A DNA stretch of 64,000 nt, taken from positions 63,994 through 127,993 of the forward strand of contig CAMYJO010000012.1 in the NCBI GenBank assembly GCA_947258755.1, read 5' to 3'. The translations under genes and the position numbers were made by a program. This document shows, in pieces, positions 9,934 to 19,449 of the stretch. This DNA comes from an uncultured Gammaproteobacteria bacterium (GTDB taxonomy: Bacteria > Pseudomonadota > Gammaproteobacteria > JAADHQ01). The notes beneath the pieces were generated by a model. That model was not told where the DNA came from. It searched no databases and saw nothing but the letters and a program-made list of their open reading frames with translations. Position 1 is the first letter of the stretch. Each line of letters begins with the position of its first letter.

Positions 9934-11874
9934 ATGTTACAGTCAATCCGCGATAAAGCCACTGGTGTATTTGCATGGGTCATTGTTGTCTTGTTGATCA
10001 TACCCTTCGCACTCTGGGGAATTCAGGAATATCTTGGCGGGGGCTCCGCTATTGTCGTGGCCAAGATCAGCGATGTTGAAATTACTCGCAATGAACTGAA
10101 TGTCAGGGTTGATCGTTCGCTGCGGGGTAGAAAAGACAGGCCCGAAGGAGCGGCCTTATTAACTCACCGACGCAATGTGCTTGAGCAGATGATACAGGAA
10201 GAGGTCCTGAACCAGGCCGCCGCAGACAGAGGCCTGCGCATTCATGAGTCAATGGTTGCCCAGCAGATCCAGGCAAACCAGAATTTTCAAAAAGACGGCA
10301 AGTTTGATCAACAAGTTTATCAAGACGTGCTTGAGTATAATAATATGGATCCGGCGGCATACCAGGCGACGTTGGCGCGTGAAATGGTTGTGCAACAACT
10401 CATTAATGGTATACAACAGAGTAGTTTTGTCACGCCTGTAGAGATCGATCACCTACAAGAGCAACAGGGTCGCAAGCTCAATATAGCCACGCTGCAAATA
10501 CCGTTCAGTCAGTATAAGGAAGCGGTGGTACTTAAGGACGAAGAGAAAGAAACCTATTACCAGGAGCATAAGCAGAATTTTTTCACACCTGAGAAAGTCA
10601 GCCTGGATTACCTATTGCTGGATAGCCGCGTTATAGAGAAGGGGCTGAAGTTTAGCGATGAGAAGCTCCAACAACATTATGATGATAACAAGGATAGCTT
10701 TGTTACCATGGAACAAAGACAGGTTGCGCATATTTTAGTAGAAGTCCCTGCGGGTAATAAAAAAGAAGATGAAGCTGCCGCTGAAAAGCGTATCAACGAA
10801 GTCTACGAGAAATTACAAAAGGGTGAGGATTTTGCAGCACTCGCTGCTAGTCATTCAGACGATGCCGGATCATCCGCGCAGGGTGGCGATATTGGCATCC
10901 TCGAAATCGGCACGCTTGATGCGGCTTTTGAGCAAGCGGCGCAACAGCTGGCCAAGGGCGAATACAGCAAACCGGTAAGAACAGCCTTCGGCTTTCATAT
11001 TATCAAGATGGTTGATATCAAACCGGGTAGCAGCAAGCCTTTCGCTGAGGTCAAAGAAGACGTACAGAAAATGCTGGCCAGGGAAGAGGCGGAAAAACTA
11101 TACCTGGATCAAAAAGAAACATTATATAACCTGACCTATGAAAATCCGGAAAGCCTGGATGTGGCTGCACGTGAGTTGCAATTGCAGATAAAGAAAACCG
11201 CCTTGTTCGGTCGTGCAGGTAATCAGGATGATGCCATCGCCAAAGACCCTAAAGTAATCAATGCCGCCTTTTCCGATGATGTGTTTGCCGAAGGAAATCC
11301 TGCCCGTTCTCTGAACAGCAAGATTATAGAACTGAAGGCTGAAAAAGAGGTCTCTGAACGCGTTGTTGTCGTCAGGCTGTCGTCATACGAGCCAAGCAAG
11401 GCGCAGACCCTGGAACAGGTCAAAGACGAAATTACCAAGACACTGACCAATAAAAAAGCCAGTGAAGCCATGGACGCAGACATCGAGGCTTATTTGAAAC
11501 AGCTCAGGGAAGGTGGCGATATGGAGCAGCTTGGCAAGGATAAATCCTTGACCTACAAGGCGGCACAGTGGGTCGGTCGCACCGAAAAGGACTATGATCA
11601 GGCAGTGCTGAATATCGCATTCAGGGCGCCAAAACCGGCTGCCGACAAGGTCAGCTATAGCTCTGCGAACACACTCAAAGGCGATGGTGTTATTGCTGCA
11701 ATCCTTGGTATAAAGATGGGTGAGGTCAAGAAAGATGATCCATCACGAAATTTCCTTGGTCAATTTATGCAGCGCATGCGCAGTGATACGGAAGTGAAAG
11801 CAGTTCTCGCAGACCTCAAGGAACAGGCTGACATCACTATCTTTGAAAGTCGATTGGCGAACGATGATTCCTGA
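9934..11874 (+). CDS. ppiD: Periplasmic folding chaperone PpiD (SurA_N / parvulin domains)
   Basis: This 646-residue inner-membrane protein starts MLQSIRDKATGVFAWVIVVLLIIPFALWG, an N-terminal anchor typical of PpiD. A SurA-like chaperone domain covers about residues 40-250, and a parvulin-type rotamase domain about 265-360 contains RQVAHILVEV and FGFHIIKM. The remainder is a helical C-terminal chaperone part. It assists folding of exported proteins at the Sec translocon exit. The location downstream of hupB matches E. coli. AGGAAG precedes the ATG. Confidence 0.93.
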   Translation: MLQSIRDKATGVFAWVIVVLLIIPFALWGIQEYLGGGSAIVVAKISDVEITRNELNVRVDRSLRGRKDRPEGAALLTHRRNVLEQMIQEEVLNQAAADRGLRIHESMVAQQIQANQNFQKDGKFDQQVYQDVLEYNNMDPAAYQATLAREMVVQQLINGIQQSSFVTPVEIDHLQEQQGRKLNIATLQIPFSQYKEAVVLKDEEKETYYQEHKQNFFTPEKVSLDYLLLDSRVIEKGLKFSDEKLQQHYDDNKDSFVTMEQRQVAHILVEVPAGNKKEDEAAAEKRINEVYEKLQKGEDFAALAASHSDDAGSSAQGGDIGILEIGTLDAAFEQAAQQLAKGEYSKPVRTAFGFHIIKMVDIKPGSSKPFAEVKEDVQKMLAREEAEKLYLDQKETLYNLTYENPESLDVAARELQLQIKKTALFGRAGNQDDAIAKDPKVINAAFSDDVFAEGNPARSLNSKIIELKAEKEVSERVVVVRLSSYEPSKAQTLEQVKDEITKTLTNKKASEAMDADIEAYLKQLREGGDMEQLGKDKSLTYKAAQWVGRTEKDYDQAVLNIAFRAPKPAADKVSYSSANTLKGDGVIAAILGIKMGEVKKDDPSRNFLGQFMQRMRSDTEVKAVLADLKEQADITIFESRLANDDS

Positions 11875-11963
11875 TTAGTCAGTTTGTTTTCAGGTTGTAT
11901 TGATCTTTTGCCGGTAGCAACATCGGTGCGTGTAGCGCACAGTTATACTGACCTGGAGCGGAT

Positions 11964-13277
11964 ATGAAACTGAAATTGCATTGGCAAATAATGATAGCGC
12001 TGCTGCTGGCCGTTGTCGCCGGCGTTGCCAGCGGCAAGGATGCCGCCATCTTTGGCATATCATTCTACTCGATGTTTGCATTTGTCGGCTCTCTGTTTCT
12101 GAATGCCTTGAAAATGATCATTGTACCGTTGGTGGTCTCATCGATCATTGTCGGTATTGCCGGCATCGGTTCCTCGGGCGCACTAGGCCGTTTAGGTGGC
12201 AAGACCCTGTTGTACTATCTGAGTACCAGCCTGTTGGCCATCCTTGTCGGCCTGTTCATGGTCAACCTGTTTACTCCGGGAATCCTCAATGGCCAACCCG
12301 CCCGTGAAGTCATGGGACAGCTCGATGCCGGTACAGTCAACGAAGTCATGGCGCGTGTCGAAGGCAAAGGGGCTAGCGATCTTGCTGGTATATTCCTGCA
12401 ATTGTTTCCGCCTAATATTATCGAGGCTGCCAGTAGTAATGGTCAGTTGCTGGGCCTGATTGTATTTTCGCTACTGATGGGTTTCTTCATGACCCGCATC
12501 GATGAGCCCTATGCTCAGGCCCTGTACGGTTTCTGGTCGGGTCTGAATCAGGTCATGATGATGATTACCGACCTGATCATCAAATTTGCACCGATAGGGG
12601 TGTTCGGGCTGGTTGCCAAAGTGGTTGCCGATACCGGCACCGAGCAATTGGATGAACTGGCGCGAACCGTCGGAGTATTCTTCCTGACCGTTGTTGCTGC
12701 ATTGGCCTTCCACTTTTTTGTTACCTTGCCATTAATATTGCGTTTTATTGCTGGCGTTAATCCACTGCGTCACTACAAGGCCATGGCCCCGGCCTTGTTA
12801 ACCGCGTTCTCGACTTCGTCATCGGCATCGACCTTGCCGTTAACCATGGAATGCGTCGAGAAGAACGCCGGCGTTTCCAATCGGACCACCAGCTTTGTGT
12901 TGCCGTTGGGTGCTACCGTTAACATGGATGGTACGGCATTGTATGAATGCGTCGCCGCCATGTTTATTGCCCAGGCCTATGGTCTGGAGCTGCCGTTTGC
13001 GCTGCAATTCACTGTCGTCCTTATTGCCTTGATGACATCGATAGGAGTCGCCGCCATTCCATCCGCGAGCCTGGTCGCGATTACGGTCATCTTGGCCGCG
13101 ATCGGCCTGCCTGCCGAGGGCATCGCCATGATCATGGCTGTTGACCGCATCCTCGATATGTTCCGCACCGCGACCAACGTCTTCAGTGATTCCTGTGGCG
13201 CGGTTGTGATTGGTAAGTTGCAGGGCGAAGAGGGTATTCTGGAGGACAGTAGCGATAGAAAAGTAGCTAGTATCTAG
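11964..13277 (+). CDS. Dicarboxylate/amino acid:cation symporter (SLC1/DAACS family)
   Basis: This 437-residue polytopic inner-membrane transporter has the family's serine-rich re-entrant loop (FSTSSSASTLPLT, about residue 285) and the NMDGTALYE sodium/substrate-binding motif near residue 318. The family takes up glutamate, aspartate or C4-dicarboxylates with sodium ions or protons. The exact substrate cannot be read from the sequence. It appears monocistronic and converges on fabI. Confidence 0.9.
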   Translation: MKLKLHWQIMIALLLAVVAGVASGKDAAIFGISFYSMFAFVGSLFLNALKMIIVPLVVSSIIVGIAGIGSSGALGRLGGKTLLYYLSTSLLAILVGLFMVNLFTPGILNGQPAREVMGQLDAGTVNEVMARVEGKGASDLAGIFLQLFPPNIIEAASSNGQLLGLIVFSLLMGFFMTRIDEPYAQALYGFWSGLNQVMMMITDLIIKFAPIGVFGLVAKVVADTGTEQLDELARTVGVFFLTVVAALAFHFFVTLPLILRFIAGVNPLRHYKAMAPALLTAFSTSSSASTLPLTMECVEKNAGVSNRTTSFVLPLGATVNMDGTALYECVAAMFIAQAYGLELPFALQFTVVLIALMTSIGVAAIPSASLVAITVILAAIGLPAEGIAMIMAVDRILDMFRTATNVFSDSCGAVVIGKLQGEEGILEDSSDRKVASI

Positions 13278-13377
13278 AGAATGGATAAACAAGCTAGTTA
13301 TATTTGTTTGCAGGGTATATAAAAAACACTTGTTGCCCCTCCCTTTGGGAGAGGGGTAAAAAATATAGAAAAGGCTT

Positions 13378-14175
13378 CTATTCCTTGCTGGCTTCCGGCA
13401 CCGTCATGCCAATCGTACTGTAACCGGCATCCACATGGGTGATTTCGCCGGTGACACCAGAGGCCAGGTCCGAACACATAAACGCGGCGACGTTGCCCAC
13501 TTCATCTATCGTAACATTCCTGCGCAAGGGGGCGACACTCTCAGTGTGGTCAAGCATCCTGCGGAAGTTGCTGATACCGGCAGCGGCCAGTGTGCGGATC
13601 GGGCCGGCTGAAACGGCATTCACGCGAATGCCTTCCGGGCCCAGTGCCTGGGCCATATAACGGACATTGGCTTCCAGGCTGGCCTTGGCCAGACCCATGA
13701 CGTTGTAATTCGGGATGGCCTTTTCAGCACCCAGATAGCTCAGGGTCAGCAGTGCGCCATTACGTCCCTGCATCATGTTGCGCCCAGCCTTGGCCAGCGC
13801 GGCAAAACTGTAGGAACTGATATCATGGGCGATGCCGAAGCCTTCGCGGGTGACGCTGTCGAGGTAGTCGCCTTCAAGGGTCTCACGCGGGGCATAAGCA
13901 ACTGAATGGATGATGATGTCGAGATGGTCCCAGTAATCGTCCAGGTGCTCGAAAACCGCGTCAATTTGCTTATCGTCGCTGACATCGCAGGGCAGGGTGA
14001 CCTCGGAATCACATTGTGAGGCCAGTTTCTCCACCCGGTCACGCAATTTTTCATTTTGATAGGTAAATGCCAGTTCTGCGCCTTCACGATGAAGTGCCTG
14101 AGCGATGCCCCAGGCGATTGAGCGGTTACTGGCGAGACCTACAATCAGTGCATTTTTGCCGGTTAATATTCCCAT
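13378..14175 (-). CDS. fabI: Enoyl-[acyl-carrier-protein] reductase (NADH) FabI
   Basis: This 265-residue short-chain dehydrogenase of the FabI type has the N-terminal NADH site [20 protein letters not shown] and the catalytic Y-x6-K in YNVMGLAK (about residues 156-163). It carries out the last reduction of each fatty-acid elongation cycle. It is transcribed divergently from the ABC transporter operon. The short gap to the symporter gene holds a CCCCTCCC/GGGAGAGGGG hairpin (about 13335-13356) that may separate the convergent transcripts. Confidence 0.95.
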   Translation of the reverse strand: MGILTGKNALIVGLASNRSIAWGIAQALHREGAELAFTYQNEKLRDRVEKLASQCDSEVTLPCDVSDDKQIDAVFEHLDDYWDHLDIIIHSVAYAPRETLEGDYLDSVTREGFGIAHDISSYSFAALAKAGRNMMQGRNGALLTLSYLGAEKAIPNYNVMGLAKASLEANVRYMAQALGPEGIRVNAVSAGPIRTLAAAGISNFRRMLDHTESVAPLRRNVTIDEVGNVAAFMCSDLASGVTGEITHVDAGYSTIGMTVPEASKE

Positions 14176-14306
14176 AGTCGATGTCTCGTTATATGCTTGT
14201 TATCATGTTAAGGATAAAGATTGTAACAAACCAGAAAACATTCGTCAGTAATGGATTTTGGCTTATTTTCCGGTAAAGTAACACACTCTATGGCCGCTTT
14301 ACAGGG

Positions 14307-14312
14307 TATAAT
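14307..14312 (+). promoter_or_regulatory. -10 element for the peptide ABC transporter operon
   Basis: A perfect TATAAT lies 37 nt before the start codon of the substrate-binding protein gene. No strong -35 is seen about 17 nt upstream. Confidence 0.45.
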
Positions 14313-14349
14313 GAAAAACAATAAAACAGTCGGGAAACAATAAAAACTA

Positions 14350-16554
14350 ATGTCAGGGACACTCACCAATCGCGTATTTGGCTGGACGTCGTTTACTGCT
14401 TTCGGTCTGCTGTTATTGACTGCCTGTGATGGCCGCCCCTGGAATAATCCTTACCCGCTCAAGGACGATGGCAGCAACATCCTGTATTCCGAATTCAGTG
14501 AACGGCCCAAACACCTTGATCCGGTACGTTCTTATGTCTCTAATGAATATGAAATACTGGCACAGATCTATGAGCCGGTGGTGCAGTACCATTATCTGAA
14601 GCGCCCCTACCAACTGGCGACATTGACGGCTACCGACATACCCCAGCCACGCTATCTCGATAGCAACCAACAGCCATTGCCGCCAGATGTGGATGTGTCG
14701 CAGATTGCTTACAGTGTTTATGATATCGAGATCAAGCCCGGCATACGCTACCAGCCGCATCCAGCCTTTGCCCGTGATGAGCAAGGTCGGTTTCGTTATC
14801 ACCAACTCAGTGATGAGCAATTGAGTAACATCTATACCCTGGCCGACTTCGCCCACACAGGCTCACGCGAGCTGGTGGCAGCCGACTATGTTTACCAGAT
14901 CAAACGCCTGGCCCACCCACGCCTGCACTCGCCCATTTTTGGCGTGATGACGGATTACATCGTCGGCCTGCAGGACTATGCCGATACCTTGCAGAAGACC
15001 CATGCTCAGCGGAAGGTCGATACCCCGGATCGTACGCCCTATATCGACTTGCATAAACTGGACCTGGCCGGTGTCAAGGAGGTCGACAAGTATCGCTACC
15101 AGATTACCATCAAGGGCAAATACCCGCAGTTTGTCTATTGGCTGGCGATGCCGTTTTTCGCACCGATGCCGGCCGAGGCGGAACGCTTCTACCTGCAGCC
15201 CGGGCTGGTGGAAAAGAACATCACCCTGGACTGGTTCCCGGTTGGCACCGGCCCCTATATGCTGACAGAAAACAATCCCAATCTGAAAATGGTGCTGCAG
15301 CGCAATCCGAATTTCCATGGCGAGCTGTACCCTCAGGAAGGTGATCCGGGTGATCGAGAGGCTGGTTTGCTACGCGATGCGGGCAAGCCTTTACCGTTTA
15401 TCGACAAGGTGGTGTATAACCTGGAAAAGGAATTGATCCCGTACTGGAACAAGTTCCTGCAAGGCTATTATGATATTTCGTCCATCAGCTCGGACAGTTT
15501 CGATCAGGCCATCCAGTTTACCGGTGAAGGTGAAGCCACGCTGACAGACAGCATGCGCGAGAAGGGTATTAATTTATTAACGGCCGTACAGACATCGGTC
15601 TGGTTTTATGGGTTTAATATGCAGGATAAGCTGGTCGGTGGAGACAGTGAGCGCGCGCGTAAGCTGCGTCAGGCCATCGCCATCGCCATAGACATAGAAG
15701 AGTTTATTTCGATCTTTGCCAATGGTCGTGGTATTCCAGCGCAAGGCCCGATCCCACCCGGTATCTTTGGTCACACAGAAGGTGAGCAAGGTATCAACCC
15801 TTATGTCTATAACTGGGTCGATGGCAGGCCTCAACGTAAATCGATTGCAGATGCCAAACGCCTGCTGGCTGAAGCCGGTTATGCCAATGGCCGTGATGAA
15901 AAGACCGGCAAGCCACTGTTATTGTATTTCGATACCGCCATGCCTGGACCGGATGCCAAGGCCTTCCTCAACTGGTTGCGTAAACAGTTTCAGAAGATCA
16001 ATGTGCAGCTGGTCATTCGTAATACCGATTTTAATCGTTTCCAGGAGAAAGTAAGAAAGGGCACGGCACAAATTTTCCGCTGGGGCTGGAATGCTGATTA
16101 CCCGGACCCGGAAAACTTTCTGTTCCTGCTATACGGCCCGAACAAAAAGGTCCTCAATAATGGCGAGAACGGCGCCAACTATGACAGCCCGGTTTTCAAT
16201 CGCCTGTTCGAACAAATGAAGACCATGGAAAATGGGCCACAGCGCAAGGTGATTATCGACCAGATGCTGGAAGTACTGCGGCGGGATTCGCCGTGGGTAT
16301 TCAGTCATTTCCCGAAAGGTTTCAGCCTGTATCATTCCTGGTATGCCAATGTAAAACCTAATCTAATGGCCAATAATACCCTCAAGTACAAACGTATCGA
16401 GCCCGGGCTGCGTGAACAGAAAAGACATGAATGGAATCAGCCTGTGTTACTACCGTTATTGGTTATTGTTGTCGTTCTGCTATTGATGATTCTGCCGGGC
16501 GTGTTGACCTATATTCGTAAGGAACATCATAGTAACAATCGGAGTGCAGTCTGA
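14350..16554 (+). CDS. Peptide ABC transporter substrate-binding lipoprotein with C-terminal membrane helix
   Basis: This 734-residue protein of the SBP_bac_5 (OppA/DppA) family is longer than usual. A lipobox LLLLTAC places the lipid-modified cysteine near residue 26. The extracytoplasmic peptide-binding fold contains FSERPKHLDPVRSYVSNEYE and, near the end, the YPDPENFLFLLYGPN segment. Residues about 695-718 (PVLLPLLVIVVVLLLMILPG) form a C-terminal membrane helix followed by a basic tail, which is unusual for a binding protein. The gene overlaps the permease gene (TGATG). It probably captures oligopeptides or a peptide-like compound. Confidence 0.88.
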   Translation: MSGTLTNRVFGWTSFTAFGLLLLTACDGRPWNNPYPLKDDGSNILYSEFSERPKHLDPVRSYVSNEYEILAQIYEPVVQYHYLKRPYQLATLTATDIPQPRYLDSNQQPLPPDVDVSQIAYSVYDIEIKPGIRYQPHPAFARDEQGRFRYHQLSDEQLSNIYTLADFAHTGSRELVAADYVYQIKRLAHPRLHSPIFGVMTDYIVGLQDYADTLQKTHAQRKVDTPDRTPYIDLHKLDLAGVKEVDKYRYQITIKGKYPQFVYWLAMPFFAPMPAEAERFYLQPGLVEKNITLDWFPVGTGPYMLTENNPNLKMVLQRNPNFHGELYPQEGDPGDREAGLLRDAGKPLPFIDKVVYNLEKELIPYWNKFLQGYYDISSISSDSFDQAIQFTGEGEATLTDSMREKGINLLTAVQTSVWFYGFNMQDKLVGGDSERARKLRQAIAIAIDIEEFISIFANGRGIPAQGPIPPGIFGHTEGEQGINPYVYNWVDGRPQRKSIADAKRLLAEAGYANGRDEKTGKPLLLYFDTAMPGPDAKAFLNWLRKQFQKINVQLVIRNTDFNRFQEKVRKGTAQIFRWGWNADYPDPENFLFLLYGPNKKVLNNGENGANYDSPVFNRLFEQMKTMENGPQRKVIIDQMLEVLRRDSPWVFSHFPKGFSLYHSWYANVKPNLMANNTLKYKRIEPGLREQKRHEWNQPVLLPLLVIVVVLLLMILPGVLTYIRKEHHSNNRSAV

Positions 16555-17531
16555 TGATGGCCTATATTATCCGGCGTGTACTTTATGCCATCCCGATATT
16601 GATCGGCGTTAACCTGATCACCTTTGTGTTGTTCTTTTTTGTCAATACACCGGATGATATGGCGCGCATGCACCTGGGTGAAAAACGGGTGACCCAGGAA
16701 GCTGTGGAGAAATGGAAGGAAGAGCGCGGTTACGACAGGCCAATGATCTATAACAATGAGGCCGACGGTATCAAGACGCTGACCGATACGATTTTCTTTG
16801 ATAAATCGGTGAAGTTGTTTGCGTTTGATTTTGGTCAGTCCGATGACGGCCGTAATATTGCCCATGATATCAGTCAACGCATGTGGCCAAGCCTGGCCAT
16901 TGCCTTGCCGACCTTGCTGGTCGGATTGCTGGTCAATATAACCTTGGCGATGCTATTGGCTTTTTTTCGGGCCACCTATATCGATATCACCGGTGTCGTC
17001 CTGGGCGTGGTGTTAATGTCGATATCGTCTCTGTTTTATATTATCGGTGGGCAGTTTTTGATGAGCAAGCTCTGGCATCTGATGCCGATATCCGGCTACG
17101 ATACCGGCATCGATGCCTTCAAGTTTCTGATCCTGCCGGTGATTATCGGTGTTATTGGCGGTATCGGTAGTGGCACGCGTTGGTATCGCACTATTTTCCT
17201 GGAGGAAATCAATAAAGACTATGTGCGCACGTCCAGGGCCAAGGGCCTGTCCGAGCTCAAGGTGCTGTTCAAGCATGTACTCAAGAATGCGATGATCCCG
17301 ATCCTGACCGGTGTGGTGGTCGTTATCCCGTTGTTGTTTATCGGCAGCCTGGTCACCGAGGCCTTTTTTGCCATCCCGGGCCTGGGTAGCTACACCATTG
17401 ATGCCATCAATCATCAGGACTTTTCCATCGTCAGGGCGATGGTATTCCTCGGTTCCGTGTTGTACATCATAGGGCTTATTATGACCGATATTTCCTATAC
17501 CCTTGTCGACCCGAGGATCAGGCTGGAATGA
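16554..17531 (+). CDS. Peptide ABC transporter permease (DppB/YejB-like)
   Basis: This 325-residue inner-membrane permease begins MMAYIIRRVLYAIPILIGVNLITF, typical of DppB/OppB/YejB proteins. The EAA loop is visible as RTSRAKGLSELKVLFKHVLKNAMIP (about residues 225-250). It forms half of the membrane channel with the next gene product. It overlaps the next gene by 4 nt (ATGA), indicating translational coupling. Confidence 0.92.
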   Translation: MMAYIIRRVLYAIPILIGVNLITFVLFFFVNTPDDMARMHLGEKRVTQEAVEKWKEERGYDRPMIYNNEADGIKTLTDTIFFDKSVKLFAFDFGQSDDGRNIAHDISQRMWPSLAIALPTLLVGLLVNITLAMLLAFFRATYIDITGVVLGVVLMSISSLFYIIGGQFLMSKLWHLMPISGYDTGIDAFKFLILPVIIGVIGGIGSGTRWYRTIFLEEINKDYVRTSRAKGLSELKVLFKHVLKNAMIPILTGVVVVIPLLFIGSLVTEAFFAIPGLGSYTIDAINHQDFSIVRAMVFLGSVLYIIGLIMTDISYTLVDPRIRLE

Positions 17532-18919
17532 CCATGGGCACTATCCAGTTCGCATTTTTATGGACCGACATCCTGATTTTCATTCTGGTGGCCGCCATTG
17601 CTGTGTTTGTTATTTATACAATCAAACACAAACATCTGCGCGATCCATGGAAGCGGGTATTCCAGCGACGCCTGGGCATGGCGGCCTTCCTGGTGCTGAT
17701 GGCCTATGTGTGTGTGGGTTTGCTGGATTCGGTGCATTATAAAAAAGGGGATAACCCAGAAATCATCAGTCTGTTCGACGATCTTGTCGGTGGCCTGCGC
17801 ACCCGGGAGGAGAAGAGTTATTCAGCACCCTTTGCCACCCATCTGTTTGCCAAGGAGATGATGGAACGGGCCGATGGCAGCCGAGTCAGGGGTTACCCAC
17901 GTTTGCAATACGGTGGTGCGCACTTGCAGGATCCGCATAAAGATAAATGGGCAGACATTACGCAACGGGTACTACAAGCAGTCTTGTTGGCGTTGATTGC
18001 ATGGTTGTTGTTTAGCGCCCTGATGATCCTGTGGCTGGCGCGCAGGAAGCAACAGACCTGGCGTAGTATGCTTAGCAGTGTCTGGCATGGCAAAGAAAGT
18101 CTACCGTGGAAGGTTGTTCTGGTGACCCTGGGCCTGCTGATATTGTTCATGGCTTTACTGCTACAGCTATCAACCCATTATCATGTGCTCGGTACTGACA
18201 AGGTCGGGCAGGACGTACTGTATCAGTCACTGAAGAGTATCCGTACCGGCCTGGTCATTGGCACCCTGACGACCCTGTTCATGCTGCCGTTTGCTATCGC
18301 CCTGGGTATTATGGCCGGTTACTTCAGGGGTTGGGTCGATGACGTGATCCAGTACCTGTATACCACGCTTAATTCCATACCTGGCGTATTGTTAATCGCC
18401 GCGGCTGTGTTAATGTTGCAGGTGTATATGAGTAATCACCCGGATCAGTTTGGTGATGTCATCAGTCGTGCAGATGCACGGCTGTTGTTCCTGTGTCTGA
18501 TCCTGGGCGTGACCAGCTGGACCGGCTTGTGCCGCCTGTTGCGTGGCGAAGCGATGAAAATCAGCCAGGTGGAATATATTCAGGCGGCCAACGCTTTCGG
18601 CGTTGGTCACCTGCGCGTGATCAGTCGGCATATCCTGCCGAATGTCATGCATATCGTGTTGATTGCGGTGGTGCTGGACTTTAGCGGTCTGGTACTCGCC
18701 GAAGCCGTGTTGTCCTATGTCGGCGTTGGTGTTGATCCAACGACCAACAGCTGGGGCAACATGATCAACAGTGCTCGACTGGAAATGGCCAGAGAGCCAA
18801 TGGTGTGGTGGTCGCTGATTGCAGCATTCAGTTTTATGTTTATGCTGGTGCTGGCAGCAAACCTTTTTTCTGATGCAGTAAGGGATGCATTTGATCCACG
18901 CTTACAACGACAACAATAA
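17528..18919 (+). CDS. Peptide ABC transporter permease (DppC/YejE-like)
   Basis: This 463-residue permease is longer than ordinary DppC proteins because of an extra N-terminal part with one membrane helix, a periplasmic segment and two more hydrophobic helices before the conserved core. The core starts near residue 225 (LGTDKVGQDVLYQSLKSIRTGL) and has the EAA loop YIQAANAFGVGHLRVISRHILPN. It pairs with the preceding permease. The ABC operon continues with a regulator gene and the ATPase gene. Confidence 0.9.
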   Translation: MTMGTIQFAFLWTDILIFILVAAIAVFVIYTIKHKHLRDPWKRVFQRRLGMAAFLVLMAYVCVGLLDSVHYKKGDNPEIISLFDDLVGGLRTREEKSYSAPFATHLFAKEMMERADGSRVRGYPRLQYGGAHLQDPHKDKWADITQRVLQAVLLALIAWLLFSALMILWLARRKQQTWRSMLSSVWHGKESLPWKVVLVTLGLLILFMALLLQLSTHYHVLGTDKVGQDVLYQSLKSIRTGLVIGTLTTLFMLPFAIALGIMAGYFRGWVDDVIQYLYTTLNSIPGVLLIAAAVLMLQVYMSNHPDQFGDVISRADARLLFLCLILGVTSWTGLCRLLRGEAMKISQVEYIQAANAFGVGHLRVISRHILPNVMHIVLIAVVLDFSGLVLAEAVLSYVGVGVDPTTNSWGNMINSARLEMAREPMVWWSLIAAFSFMFMLVLAANLFSDAVRDAFDPRLQRQQ

Positions 18920-18954
18920 TAATACTATTAAATATACCAGGAACCAGGAGATAA

Positions 18955-19449
18955 ATGGATATGCCAAACGAAAAAGCGAAATTTTCACAACGGTTGAATG
19001 AAGCATTGAATGATATGAACTATCCCCCCATTGGGCATGGTCGCCAGTCGGCCTTGTCCAAAGAGCTGAGATTGCCCTCAGCCGTCATTGGCCGTTGGCT
19101 CAAGGGTGAGGATTTTCCCAAGACCTCGGAACTGGTCAAGATTTCACAATTTCTTGATGTCCGTTCCAACTGGCTGTTATCGGGAGTGGGTACCAAGTAT
19201 CCGCGAAAATCGGATCGTGCTGATATCGCCGTTCGTAAGAAACAGGAGGAAGTCACTAGCTCGGGTCACCGCCTCGATAAGGAAGCATTTGAAATGGCAT
19301 TAGCCTGGATGAAGCTGCCAAAGCAGCAACGCCTGGTGTTACGCAAAGTCATCGAAGAACTTATAGATGAACAAGCGCCAGGGCACAAGCTTGAGGAGGT
19401 TGCGGAAACCGACGATAGTGACGCACAGGAAAAGGCGCAGTCTGAATAA
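18955..19449 (+). CDS. XRE/CI-like helix-turn-helix regulator inside the ABC transporter operon
   Basis: This 164-residue protein has an N-terminal helix-turn-helix domain (about residues 8-80) of phage-repressor type. SALSKELRLPSAVIGRWLKGEDFPKTSELVKISQFLDV is a typical XRE DNA-binding segment, and SNWLLSGVG resembles the end of the CI HTH domain. The C-terminal half is helical and acidic with no recognised domain. GGAG lies 5 nt before the ATG. Its stop overlaps the ATPase start (TAATG), so it is co-translated with the transporter. It may regulate this operon; that is inferred from position. Confidence 0.8.
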   Translation: MDMPNEKAKFSQRLNEALNDMNYPPIGHGRQSALSKELRLPSAVIGRWLKGEDFPKTSELVKISQFLDVRSNWLLSGVGTKYPRKSDRADIAVRKKQEEVTSSGHRLDKEAFEMALAWMKLPKQQRLVLRKVIEELIDEQAPGHKLEEVAETDDSDAQEKAQSE

